A stretch of DNA of 38,232 bases from contig DKCH01000002.1 in assembly GCA_002449135.1 (NCBI GenBank), positions 37,984 through 76,215 of the forward strand, written 5' to 3'. The notes under the pieces were generated by a model. That model had not been told where the DNA came from. It ran no database searches and saw only the letters and a program-made list of their open reading frames with translations. The position numbers and the translations under genes were made by a program. Of the stretch, positions 1 to 7,089 are shown piece after piece (position 1 is the first letter of the stretch; each line of letters opens with the position of its first letter). The stretch comes from Caryophanales bacterium UBA6879. Its GTDB lineage: Bacteria > Bacillota_I > Bacilli_A > RFN20 > CAG-288.

Positions 1-893
1 CCTTCTTTAACTTTAAAAGAAGCAGAACCACTAGATAAAGTACCACCACTTAATTCTAAAGTAACAGTATAAGTAACTTCTACTCTTTCATAATGAGCAA
101 CTAAAGTAATATCAGAAGAAATAACAGTACTTGAAGAAACAAGTTCACCTTCTTGAGTAAACCAACCAATAAATTTAAAACCATCCTTAGTTGGAGTAGG
201 TAAAGAAATATCACCAAAAACGGAATTTTGATTAACCTTAATAGAAGTAGCACCACTAACAGTCCCACCATCTAAACTTAATGTAATAGTGACTTGTTTA
301 TCACTTAATTGAGTCCATGTAGCAAATAAAGCTAAATTACCAGTAACAGTAATAGTACCTTCAACTTTTAAGCCATCAAAAGCATTAACCCAACCAGCAA
401 AAGTATAACCATCATAACTTGGGGTAGGTAAAGTTAAAGTATCGCCTTGACTAACAGCATAAAAATCCTTGCTAGAAGGAGGTAATTTACCACCATTAAC
501 ATTTAAAGTAACAGAATAAACAGGTTTAGAAGGTTGCTCAGCATGTCCAGTATCACCTTTTTCGCCTTGAGCACCATCTACTCCGTCTTTACCAGCTGCT
601 CCAGTATCACCTTTAGCACCAGTATCTCCTTTTTCTCCAGTTTCTCCTTTAGGACCAGTTTCGCCTTTTTCGCCTTGAGCACCATCTGCTCCATCTTTAC
701 CAGCGGCTCCTGTATCGCCTTTAGGGCCAGTATCACCTTTTTCACCAGTATCTCCTTTAGGGCCGGTTTCGCCTTTTTCTTCAATATTATTCTTATTATC
801 AATATTTTGACTTAATTGAGGAACAGAACTGCAAGAAGATAGACCTAAGCTCATCAAACTTAACAGTGTAAGAAGTATTGTTTTTTTCTTCAT
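1..893 (-). CDS. Collagen-like, InlB-repeat surface lipoprotein (partial, C-terminus beyond window)
   Basis: The reading frame is open from ATG at 893 to the window edge, about 297 codons. AAGGAG lies about 12 bases upstream of the start. Residues 1-21 are a lipoprotein signal peptide: KKK, a hydrophobic core, and lipobox LSSC with C21 as the lipidated residue. Residues 41-118 are 26 uninterrupted Gly-X-Y triplets rich in GDT, GEK, GPK and GAA, as in bacterial collagen-like proteins. From about residue 125 there are InlB B-repeat type modules (Flg_new/Listeria-Bacteroides repeat), with GG, GYTFAGW and GFKFIGW landmarks; two are complete and a third begins. Family knowledge suggests a membrane-anchored stalk carrying beta-grasp modules, exposed for adhesion or carbohydrate/host contact. 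The ligand is unknown. A cre-like site overlaps the likely promoter. Confidence 0.88.
   Translation of the reverse strand, partial: MKKKTILLTLLSLMSLGLSSCSSVPQLSQNIDNKNNIEEKGETGPKGDTGEKGDTGPKGDTGAAGKDGADGAQGEKGETGPKGETGEKGDTGAKGDTGAAGKDGVDGAQGEKGDTGHAEQPSKPVYSVTLNVNGGKLPPSSKDFYAVSQGDTLTLPTPSYDGYTFAGWVNAFDGLKVEGTITVTGNLALFATWTQLSDKQVTITLSLDGGTVSGATSIKVNQNSVFGDISLPTPTKDGFKFIGWFTQEGELVSSSTVISSDITLVAHYERVEVTYTVTLELSGGTLSSGSASFKVKE
540..773 (-). repeat. Collagen-like Gly-X-Y repeat with a 108-bp tandem duplication
   Basis: Within the lipoprotein at 1-893, 26 Gly-X-Y triplets form two copies of a 12-triplet (36-residue, 108-bp) unit plus two extra triplets. The copies differ at only three residues (D/E, P/A and A/V changes), so the duplication is recent or homogenised. 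No Pro appears in the X-Pro-Gly pattern of animal collagen. Charged Lys-Gly-Asp/Glu pairs dominate, as in bacterial triple helices. Confidence 0.85.
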
Positions 894-947
894 AAATTAA
901 TAATTCTCCTTTTGTGTACATACGTACTAATTATGATTTTATTAAAT

Positions 948-961
948 TGAAAGCGCTTAAA
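948..961. promoter_or_regulatory. cre-like (LacI/CcpA-type) operator upstream of the collagen-like lipoprotein
   Basis: TGAAAGCGCTTAAA matches the catabolite-responsive element consensus TGWAARCGYTWNCW at 13 of 14 positions. It lies about 55 bases upstream of the start at 893, next to A/T hexamers (TAAAAT, CATAAT on the minus strand) that could be the -10. A regulator bound here would cover the -35 region, which suggests repression. The regulator's identity is inference. Confidence 0.55.
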
Positions 962-1067
962 TAAAGAAAAAAATAAAAGCTTAGCGTGCTAAAAATTAGC
1001 CTATTAACTAAATTAAAACAGATATTTTAAAAATAAATTACACATTATTTATTTTTTAAGAGTTTAT

Positions 1068-1081
1068 TAAAAGCGCTTTTA
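1068..1081. promoter_or_regulatory. Perfect 14-bp palindrome related to the cre-like site
   Basis: TAAAAGCGCTTTTA is a perfect palindrome with the same central AAGCGCTT as the site at 948. Looser relatives lie at 1164-1177 (TAAAAACGCTTTTA) and 1345-1357 (TGAAGCGTTTTTA). The shared AARCG half-site suggests an array for one LacI-family repressor. Confidence 0.4.
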
Positions 1082-1462
1082 CTTTTACATATATTTAGTT
1101 TACTAACTATTAAATGTTTAAAAATAAAGAATAATTTTATTTAATCGTTAAAATGATTTAAACTAAAAACGCTTTTATTAATATTTTCTTAAAATAATTA
1201 AATTTTTAACATACAAAATAAATATGTACAATTTTTAAACAAATACTTTTTATTTATGTGTTTTTAGTGTAAATATACAAGCTAAATTATTTTATTATAT
1301 TGTAAATTTATTTTTTAATTCAAATTATAAAAATAATTAGATTATGAAGCGTTTTTAATTTTTTTAATATTTATTTATTTTTGTGCTTATAGCACAATGG
1401 CTATTTATTAATTTTTATATTTTTTTGAATAGAAATATTAATCATGTATCAACATAAATTTT

Positions 1463-1496
1463 AAAAAAAGCACTTAGAATTTTTAACTAAGTGCTA
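1463..1496 (-). terminator. Rho-independent terminator of pepT
   Basis: On the minus strand AGCACTTAG, a 9-base A/T loop and CTAAGTGCT form a 9-bp stem followed by seven T. It begins just after the pepT stop codon. Confidence 0.85.
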
Positions 1497-1501
1497 TTTG
1501 T

Positions 1502-2701
1502 TTATTTAAATAAGTCTCTTATCATTAGTGACATTTGTCTTGCTTGATCAACATCAAGATATTCAAATCTACCATGATAATTATAACCACCTGTTCCTAA
1601 ATTTGGGCAAACGAATCCTTTATATGTTAAAGTGGCTCCATCTGTTCCACCTCTACATGCTTCAAATTCAAAACTGAGATTGTGATTTTTATAAATCTTT
1701 TTTATTAAATCTATTACTTCTGGATGTTTCTCCACCTCATAATACATATTCTTATATTGAGGTTTTATTTCTAGTTTAATTACTTCTTGTTTATATTTAT
1801 CATTTATTCTTCTAGCTGCTAATTTAGCATAATCTTCTAAGAAAGCTAATCTATTAATATCATGTTCTCTAATAATGTAAGATAATTCGGCTTTTTCTTC
1901 GTTACCATTAATATTACACAAATGATAAAATCCTTCTCTATTTTCAGTATCTTCTGGTCTAGCAAATAAAGGTAAAGCATTATGAAACTCAATTCCAATA
2001 TTCGAAGCATTTAGCATCTTATCCTTAGCTGAGCCTGGATGAACTGAACGCCCAGTAACTTCTACTTTCATGCTTGAAGCATTAAAGTTTTCAATATTAA
2101 CATATTTAATATCCCCACCATCAACAGTAAAACCAAATTTAGATCTTATTTTATCTGTGGAAATATGGCTTGCTCCTAATCCAATTTCTTCATCTGTTGA
2201 AAAAATCACTTCAATTGGCCCATGTTTTTCTTTACTAGCTACAAAATAATTTACTACATCCATAATAATTGCAATACCGGCTTTATCATCTGCCCCAAGT
2301 AAAGTATTGCCATCTGTAACTACTAATTGATGTCCTTCTGATCTTTTTAAAGATGGAAAATCACTTACTTTCATTATTGTATCCTTGTTAAGAACAATAT
2401 CTTTTCCATCATATTTATTAATAATTCTTGGTTTAATGTTTTCACCACTACAAGCTGGTGAAGTATCCATATGAGAATTTAAAAATATAGGTTGCTTTTC
2501 TAAGTCGCCTTTAAAATAAGCATGCACAGTCCCAAATTTATTTATATAAATATCTTCTCCACCTAATTCTTTAAGTTCCTTAGCTAATTCTTTAGCTAAA
2601 ACATACTGACCTTCTGAAGATGCTTTGTTTGTAGTATCAGCTTCTTCTGAAGAAGTAGTTGGATAACTAACATATTTTAAAAATCTTTCAAGTAAATCCA
2701 T
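1502..2701 (-). CDS. pepT: Peptidase T (tripeptide aminopeptidase, M20B)
   Basis: Cytosolic zinc aminopeptidase that removes the N-terminal residue of tripeptides, for peptide nutrition. The 399-residue length is close to E. coli PepT (408). Metal and catalytic landmarks are all visible: SHMDT (H77, D79), GADDKAG (D139 region), the STDEEIG acidic pair (E171/E172), VDGGD (D194), the HPG dimerisation-domain motif, the ACRGGTDG loop and the C-terminal NYHGRFE histidine. I start at 2701 and not at the ATG four codons upstream (2713), because that upstream ATG overlaps a GGAGG Shine-Dalgarno ideally placed for the ATG at 2701. It is a single-gene unit with its own terminator. It lies left of the origin on the minus strand, so it is co-directional with replication. 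Confidence 0.95.
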   Translation of the reverse strand: MDLLERFLKYVSYPTTSSEEADTTNKASSEGQYVLAKELAKELKELGGEDIYINKFGTVHAYFKGDLEKQPIFLNSHMDTSPACSGENIKPRIINKYDGKDIVLNKDTIMKVSDFPSLKRSEGHQLVVTDGNTLLGADDKAGIAIIMDVVNYFVASKEKHGPIEVIFSTDEEIGLGASHISTDKIRSKFGFTVDGGDIKYVNIENFNASSMKVEVTGRSVHPGSAKDKMLNASNIGIEFHNALPLFARPEDTENREGFYHLCNINGNEEKAELSYIIREHDINRLAFLEDYAKLAARRINDKYKQEVIKLEIKPQYKNMYYEVEKHPEVIDLIKKIYKNHNLSFEFEACRGGTDGATLTYKGFVCPNLGTGGYNYHGRFEYLDVDQARQMSLMIRDLFK

Positions 2702-3024
2702 TTTAACCTCCATTAAAAACTATTTTAATATATCTTTAAGATAAAAAAAACTCAACATAAAGACTTTTATTTTTCTATTAATATCAATTTTTGTATGTCC
2801 GAACACACTTTTATTAATAAAATTTAAAATTAAACTTTTTAGTTATAAATAATAACGCAATAAATTTTTTAAGTTAAGACAATAAAAATTCCATCAAATT
2901 TTTATTTAAAACAGTTGATAAATTTTATTTTTTACATAATAATATCTAGTGTAAAGTTTAAAAATGTGGTATTATTATGCTTTCAAGTATTTCATACTTG
3001 ATATTAACGAAAAAGGAGAAAAAC
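2702..3024. other. AT-rich intergenic region between divergent pepT and the HTH gene
   Basis: No gene is visible. It holds the GGAGG for pepT (2705-2712, minus strand), an extended -10 promoter (TGG-TATTAT, 2967-2975) for the downstream HTH gene, and a 17-bp palindrome at 2984-3000. The remainder is A/T-rich with no further structure I can support. Confidence 0.6.
2967..3000 (+). promoter_or_regulatory. Extended -10 promoter and adjoining 7-3-7 palindrome before the HTH gene
   Basis: TGG followed by TATTAT (2970-2975) is an extended -10. No good -35 is visible. Starting just past the expected transcription start is CAAGTAT-TTC-ATACTTG (2984-3000), a perfect 7-bp inverted repeat. It could be an operator, possibly for the HTH protein itself, or a 5'-UTR hairpin ahead of the AAGGAG at 3013-3018. 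Confidence 0.5.
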
Positions 3025-3420
3025 ATGGCATCAAAAGGTCAAAAATTTAACAGCTACACCCCTGAACTTAAACTAGCAGTAGTTAAAGAGTATTTAGAAA
3101 AAGGTACTTCTTTAATAGAACTTGCTTATCACAATAAAATTGCTTCTCAAGAATCCATTTTACAATGGGTTAAAAAATATCAACTACATGGTGAAAAAGC
3201 TTTTGATGATAAAAGAGGTTTAGCAACTTCTAAATCTGCTCCACTAAAAGGACGTCCAAGAAAGAAATTTTCTAGTGAAGAAGAAAAACAAGAATACGAA
3301 ACCCTTGTTAATGAAAGAAACAAGAAAAAAGCTGCCGAAAAAAGAAGACTGGCATCTTTAAAAAAGAAGCGAGAAATCAAAAAAGCTGAACAATTAGAAA
3401 GAGAAAAAAGTCTCTACTAA
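3025..3420 (+). CDS. Solitary helix-turn-helix protein, IS3/IS150 OrfA-like, with charged tail
   Basis: 131 residues starting at ATG 3025, six bases after AAGGAG. An upstream in-frame ATG at 2977 has no Shine-Dalgarno and overlaps the promoter, so I rejected it. Residues about 8-60 (YTPELKLAVVKEYLEKG, then an ESILQWVKKYQLHGEKAF recognition-type segment) resemble the HTH of IS150-type transposase OrfA proteins (InsJ). Residues 65-131 are strongly basic/acidic (KKKAAEKRRLASLKKKREIKK), predicted helical and probably coiled-coil. There is no DDE catalytic partner and no terminal inverted repeats next to it, so it is either a remnant or a domesticated DNA-binding protein. Its own promoter, clean Shine-Dalgarno and terminator favour a working gene. 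The target is unknown. Confidence 0.75.
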   Translation: MASKGQKFNSYTPELKLAVVKEYLEKGTSLIELAYHNKIASQESILQWVKKYQLHGEKAFDDKRGLATSKSAPLKGRPRKKFSSEEEKQEYETLVNERNKKKAAEKRRLASLKKKREIKKAEQLEREKSLY

Positions 3421-3442
3421 GATTTTAGTCTAAAATGTTTGT

Positions 3443-3476
3443 AGGGAGTTTAAATTAACTCCCTTTTTATTTTTTT
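3443..3476 (+). terminator. Rho-independent terminator after the HTH gene
   Basis: AGGGAGTT, a 6-base loop and AACTCCCT form an 8-bp stem followed by a run of T broken only by one A. The T-tract runs directly into the ATG at 3477 of the next small gene, which leaves no room for a Shine-Dalgarno there. Confidence 0.85.
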
Positions 3477-3668
3477 ATGAAATACCCTATTAATTCATTA
3501 ATTTCAACCTTAGTAACAAAAGGTCCAGCACCTAAAATGTCTATTGGTGCAATAATCGGATATAAAGAAGAAACAAAAGAATATTTAGTTGAGCTTTTTA
3601 ATGTAAAAAAACATCCTCATTATCAAGCTTATTATGTTGAAAGTGAATTAGCAATTTTAAATTCTTAA
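3477..3668 (+). CDS. Small protein of 63 residues, unknown function, upstream of the FGGY kinase
   Basis: I do not recognise the family. The product is 63 residues with no membrane segment or signal peptide. The middle (KMSIGAIIGYKEETKEYLVEL) reads like a small beta-strand domain, followed by a His/Tyr-rich HPHYQAYY patch. Its stop codon is one base before the ATG of the FGGY kinase, which itself has no Shine-Dalgarno. Translational coupling therefore argues that this short frame is translated. Against it, the ATG abuts a terminator T-tract and lacks a ribosome-binding site; an alternative ATG at 3537 also lacks one. It could be a real leaderless or coupled small gene, or simply an open stretch. 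Confidence 0.5.
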   Translation: MKYPINSLISTLVTKGPAPKMSIGAIIGYKEETKEYLVELFNVKKHPHYQAYYVESELAILNS

Positions 3669-3669
3669 T

Positions 3670-5250
3670 ATGAAATACGCTTTAGCAATAGATTTTGGCA
3701 CTCAATCAGTCCGCTCAATTGTTTTTGATTCAAATGGAAAAACAATATGTGAATATAGAGAAATTTATGAAACACCATATTTTTCAAAAAAATATGGCTA
3801 TGCTGAGCAAGATGTTGATTATTATTTTAATAAATTTTTAAAAACTACTAAAAAATTAGCAGAAAATCACCCTGAAATTTTAAAAGACTTATTAGGTTGC
3901 TCTATTTCATGTTTTAGAGATACTGCAGTTTTTCTTGATGAAAATTATAAACCTTTAAGACCTTGTATTTTATGGTTAGATCAAAGGTTAGCTAGTAAAC
4001 CTAATTTTCCTTTAAAACAAAAAATTTTATTCTTTTTATCTGGAATGACTGAAGCAGCTAGTATTAACTTTAGAAGAACTGCATCTAACTGGGTTAAAGA
4101 AAACGAAAAAGATATATGGGCCAAAACAAAACATTATTTTTCAATTTCTACTTATTTTATTTATCGTTTAACAAATAAAGCAGTTGATTCTCCATCTTCT
4201 TATACTGGCCATTATCCTATTAATTGTAAAAAAAGAAAATGGCAAACTAAACATTCTTTAACTTATCCTGTTTTTGATATTCCATTAAATCTTTTACCAG
4301 AACTTAAACAAGTTGGTGAACCATTAGGCGAAATAACTTTAGAAGCAAGTAAATTAACTGGTTTACCTGTTGGTTTAAAAATATATGGTGGCGGTGGTGA
4401 CAAATCATTAGAAAGTATTGGTGTAGGAATGTATGATTCTTCTTTAGCTTCTCTTTCGTATGGAACTGCTTGTTCTATTGAAATTTTAACTAAAAGATAT
4501 TGTGAACCAGAAACTTTTTTACCTGCATATGTTTCTCCTATTCCAAATCATTACAATATGGAAATTCAAATTTATCGTGGATATTGGATGTTAGAATGGT
4601 TTGCCAAAAATTTTGCTGCAGAAGAAATATCTAATGCTAACATTCAAAAAAGTTCAGTAGAAGAAATATTAAATAAAAAAATGTTAAGCATTAATCCTGG
4701 TGCAGATGGCTTAATCTTAGAACCTTACTGGGGACCAGGTTTAAAAAGGCCATTGGCTAAAGGGGCAATTTTAGGCTTTTCTGATTTTCATACTAAGTAC
4801 CACATTTATAGAGCTATTATTGAAGGAATTGCTTTTGCCTTAAAAGAAGGTTTAATAAATATGCAAAAAAGAAGAAAAAGCAAAAAAATAAAAGAAATAA
4901 GAATAAGTGGTGGTGGCTCTAAATCAGAAGCCATATGCCAAATTACTGCTGATATTTTTAACTTACCTGTTTCGAAAATTCAAACATTTGAATCAGCCTC
5001 ATTAGGAGCCGCTATTATAGTATTTACCGCTAGTAAATATTATTCTTCTTATAAAGAAGCTATTCAAAAAATGGTTCATATTTCAAAAACTTATTACCCG
5101 AATAAAACCAATGCAAAACTTTATACAAAGATTTTTAAAGAAGTATATTTACATATATATCCTCGAACAAAAAAGATCAATTATTCTATTCGAAGAATAC
5201 TAAATAAATCACAAAACATCCTTACAAAGAACAATAAAGAAAATCAATAA
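3670..5250 (+). CDS. FGGY-family carbohydrate kinase, substrate unknown
   Basis: Phosphorylates a sugar or polyol with ATP in the cytosol. The 526-residue length fits the family (about 450-550). Visible are the N-terminal phosphate loop AIDFGTQS (residues 6-13), the WLDQR motif (102-106), the GGGGDKS motif with the probable catalytic base D244, and the C-terminal domain with RISGGGSKSE and ESASLGAA nucleotide-binding segments. It resembles xylulokinase/gluconokinase-type members, but specificity cannot be read from sequence. The Lys/Asn-rich tail after about residue 490 is longer than usual. It starts one base after the small gene at 3477-3668 with no Shine-Dalgarno of its own, so it is probably coupled to it. 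The end abuts the origin, where a hairpin made of DnaA boxes may also terminate it. It is transcribed toward the origin. Confidence 0.88.
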   Translation: MKYALAIDFGTQSVRSIVFDSNGKTICEYREIYETPYFSKKYGYAEQDVDYYFNKFLKTTKKLAENHPEILKDLLGCSISCFRDTAVFLDENYKPLRPCILWLDQRLASKPNFPLKQKILFFLSGMTEAASINFRRTASNWVKENEKDIWAKTKHYFSISTYFIYRLTNKAVDSPSSYTGHYPINCKKRKWQTKHSLTYPVFDIPLNLLPELKQVGEPLGEITLEASKLTGLPVGLKIYGGGGDKSLESIGVGMYDSSLASLSYGTACSIEILTKRYCEPETFLPAYVSPIPNHYNMEIQIYRGYWMLEWFAKNFAAEEISNANIQKSSVEEILNKKMLSINPGADGLILEPYWGPGLKRPLAKGAILGFSDFHTKYHIYRAIIEGIAFALKEGLINMQKRRKSKKIKEIRISGGGSKSEAICQITADIFNLPVSKIQTFESASLGAAIIVFTASKYYSSYKEAIQKMVHISKTYYPNKTNAKLYTKIFKEVYLHIYPRTKKINYSIRRILNKSQNILTKNNKENQ

Positions 5251-5264
5251 TTTAACAATAAATG

Positions 5265-5572
5265 TGTGAATAACTTAAAATTAACAAGTTATTCACCTTT
5301 TTATTTAAGCAAAAATAGACTTATTCACCTATTATTCACCTTATTCACATATGGTGAATAAGTGTTTTTTAAGTATGTTAATAACTTATTTTTGTTCGAT
5401 ATATATGGTTTATTTTTATGGTGAATAACTTTTAAAATGTGAATAGTTATTCACTTGTCATCTTTTTAGCTTGTCAAGTAAAATTTAATAACAAGTTATT
5501 CACAGTTAATTATGTGAATAACTTTATTTTAGCCTAACATATCGCCTTTTTTTACCTTTAAAATGTGAATAA
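5265..5572. other. oriC: Replication origin oriC: DnaA-box cluster upstream of dnaA
   Basis: I read about 12 copies of TTATTCAC(A/C/T) or its complement: minus at 5265-5273, 5353-5361, 5420-5428, 5438-5446, 5513-5521 and 5564-5572; plus at 5289-5297, 5321-5329, 5332-5340, 5341-5349, 5447-5455 and 5496-5504. The canonical box is TTATCCACA; here base 5 is consistently T. Several boxes form inverted pairs: an 11-bp-arm repeat at 5266-5296, arms at 5341-5348 and 5354-5361, and a perfect 12-bp-arm repeat at 5493-5504/5513-5524. Position directly upstream of dnaA, with an A/T-rich stretch at 5573-5640, is the usual Bacillota arrangement. No other gene lies in 5251-5655. Confidence 0.95.
5266..5306 (+). 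terminator. Possible terminator of the FGGY kinase built from two DnaA boxes
   Basis: GTGAATAACTT, a 9-base loop and AAGTTATTCAC form a perfect 11-bp stem followed by CCTTTTTATTT. It lies 15 bases after the kinase stop, so it could end that transcript while also presenting two oppositely oriented DnaA boxes. The stem is A/T-rich, so efficiency is uncertain. Confidence 0.5.
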
Positions 5573-5624
5573 CTTTTTATTATCAAAACTATATTTTTTA
5601 TTTTCTAAAAATTTTTATTTTTCA

Positions 5625-5650
5625 TGTTATTATTTAATGGAAACTGAGGT
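5625..5650 (+). promoter_or_regulatory. Extended -10 promoter and ribosome-binding site of dnaA
   Basis: TGT-TATTAT (5625-5633) is an extended -10. GAGGT at 5646-5650 is the Shine-Dalgarno, five bases before ATG 5656. The expected leader is about 16 bases. No convincing -35 is visible. The promoter lies immediately downstream of the last DnaA box (5564-5572), so autoregulation by DnaA is plausible. Confidence 0.55.
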
Positions 5651-5655
5651 TTAAA

Positions 5656-7002
5656 ATGAAAATATCAAATATGCCACTTAACTCAATTTGGAGCTCAATA
5701 CTTGCTGAGTTAGAAAAAACTATTGAAGATCATTCTTTCTATAGTCAAATTATCCGTCCCACAAGTTTAATTAGTCTTAAAGACAATACTTGTGTTATTC
5801 AAACTGATTCAAGTTTAAATACTAGATTACTTGAACAAAAAAAGGATGAAATTGTTAAAGCAATTAATAAAATAACAGAATCTAATTATTCTTTAGAAAT
5901 TGTTACTAAATCTAATACTCCTACTGAATTAGTTGAAAAAAAGAAAAGATTTTTTGAAAATTCTAGTTTATCCAAAAAATTTACTTTTGAGAATTTTGTA
6001 GTTGGTAATTCTAATTCACAGGCTTATAACGCTAGTCATTTTGTTAGTTTAAATCAAGGAAAATATAACCCTTTATTTATTTATGCTAAATCAGGTTTAG
6101 GAAAAACTCATTTACTTAATGCTATAGGTAATGAAGTATTAAAAATTAATCCTGAAAAGAAGGTTTTATATATTTCTACTGATGATTTTATTTCTGAATT
6201 TATTCGATATGTACGCCTTAAAAACTCAGAAGATGATCTAAAAGATTTCTTTAGAAATATTGATTACTTATTAATTGATGATATTCAACAATTAACAAAT
6301 AAAAGAGAAACTGAATTAATGTTTTTCAATATTTTTAATCTTCTTATTAAAGCTAATAAACAAATAGTTTTAACCTCAGATTGTCCACCTCAATTACTTT
6401 CCGGGCTTGAAGATAGACTTGTTTCACGTTTTAGACAAGGTCTTTCTTTACAAATTATTCCACCTGAAAAAAATACTTTAATAGAAATCTTAAAAATGAA
6501 AATTGCTTCCTCTGGCTTTGATCCTAATAACTTTGAAGAAGAAGCTTTAGATTATTTAGCTAGTACAAATGGGGATAATATTAGAGCTTTAGAAGGAAGT
6601 TTAAACCGTATCTTACTATTCAACATCTCAATTGCTAATAATACTTCTAAAATCACTAAAGATATTGTTGCTAACGCATTTAATAACGAAATAGAAACGA
6701 TCAAAAAAGGTGAGAAATTAACAACCGAAAAAATTATTGATGTTGTATCTGATTATTTCAACTTACCTGCCAGCCAATTAACAAGTGCTATTAGAACCTC
6801 ACAAATTGCTTTAGCTAGAAGCATAGCAATGTACTTAGCAAGAACAATTCTTAATGAACCTTATACTTCTATTGCAGCCTCTTTTAATAAAAAAGATCAC
6901 ACTTCTGTTATTGCTTCAATGAAAAAAGTGAATAACTTGTTAAAAAATGATGAAAACACAAAAAAGGTTATAAAGACTCTAACTAACAAGCTAAAACATT
7001 GA
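5656..7002 (+). CDS. dnaA: Chromosomal replication initiator DnaA
   Basis: Binds DnaA boxes and opens the origin in an ATP-dependent way, then loads the replicative helicase. 448 residues, the usual Bacillota size. Domain I is residues 1-80 (IWSSILAELE...), a short linker follows, and the AAA+ domain starts near residue 108. Walker A is AKSGLGKTHL with K150; Walker B is YLLIDDIQQL. Sensor-type segments follow. Domain IV (about 355-448) keeps the basic ALARSIAMYLAR helix, and the signature loop reads KKDHTSV where most family members have GRDHTTV. That loop and the unusual TTATTCACA boxes may have co-evolved. The gene ends in TGA, evidence for the standard code. A box-like AGTGAATAA sits inside the coding end (6927-6935). 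Start chosen from GAGGT five bases upstream. Confidence 0.98.
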   Translation: MKISNMPLNSIWSSILAELEKTIEDHSFYSQIIRPTSLISLKDNTCVIQTDSSLNTRLLEQKKDEIVKAINKITESNYSLEIVTKSNTPTELVEKKKRFFENSSLSKKFTFENFVVGNSNSQAYNASHFVSLNQGKYNPLFIYAKSGLGKTHLLNAIGNEVLKINPEKKVLYISTDDFISEFIRYVRLKNSEDDLKDFFRNIDYLLIDDIQQLTNKRETELMFFNIFNLLIKANKQIVLTSDCPPQLLSGLEDRLVSRFRQGLSLQIIPPEKNTLIEILKMKIASSGFDPNNFEEEALDYLASTNGDNIRALEGSLNRILLFNISIANNTSKITKDIVANAFNNEIETIKKGEKLTTEKIIDVVSDYFNLPASQLTSAIRTSQIALARSIAMYLARTILNEPYTSIAASFNKKDHTSVIASMKKVNNLLKNDENTKKVIKTLTNKLKH

Positions 7003-7049
7003 TTATATTAATATATATATAATATATACTATATATAGAAGTCAAAATT

Positions 7050-7058
7050 TGATATAAT
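7050..7058 (+). promoter_or_regulatory. Extended -10 promoter of dnaN
   Basis: TGA-TATAAT (7050-7058) is a perfect -10 with the TGN extension. It lies upstream of the DnaA boxes at 7090-7116, so those boxes would fall in the dnaN leader region. AAAGGA at 7140-7145 is the dnaN Shine-Dalgarno, about 11 bases before the start. Confidence 0.55.
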
Positions 7059-7089
7059 AGTAAATGTAAAATTTATATGATTCGCTTAC

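Larger units (their letters stand above)
894..1501. other. AT-rich intergenic region with several palindromic operator-like sites
   Basis: No convincing gene lies here. The stretch separates the minus-strand lipoprotein (start 893) from the end of pepT (1502), so it mostly holds upstream control DNA for the lipoprotein. Visible elements are AAAGCGCTT-type sites at 948-961, 1068-1081, 1164-1177 and 1345-1357, a 7-3-7 palindrome TTGTGCT-TAT-AGCACAA at 1381-1397, and the pepT terminator at 1463-1496. The rest is low-complexity A/T sequence. Confidence 0.6.

Noticed and set aside
540..773. Regular short repeats that might suggest a CRISPR array
   Set aside because: The period is nine bases in a coding Gly-X-Y frame, with no unique spacers and no cas genes.
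534..815. Open frame of 93 codons on the plus strand across the collagen-like region
   Set aside because: It is the antisense of the Gly-X-Y repeat; its Ser/Phe-rich composition is that of a repeat read backwards, and it has no ribosome-binding site.
2977..3024. Longer start for the HTH protein (extra 16 residues)
   Set aside because: This ATG overlaps the promoter and operator-like palindrome and lacks a Shine-Dalgarno; ATG 3025 has AAGGAG.
2714..3476. Complete insertion sequence around the IS150-OrfA-like gene
   Set aside because: There is no catalytic DDE frame and I find no terminal inverted repeats or target duplication.
6927..6935. DnaA box inside the dnaA coding end (AGTGAATAA)
   Set aside because: It encodes part of a conserved domain IV helix (KKVNNL) and departs from the box consensus at one end; chance is a sufficient explanation.
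6998..7002. Mycoplasma-type code with TGA read as tryptophan
   Set aside because: No real gene contains an in-frame TGA, tryptophan codons are TGG, and dnaA, the PrpR-like regulator and rnmV end cleanly at TGA.
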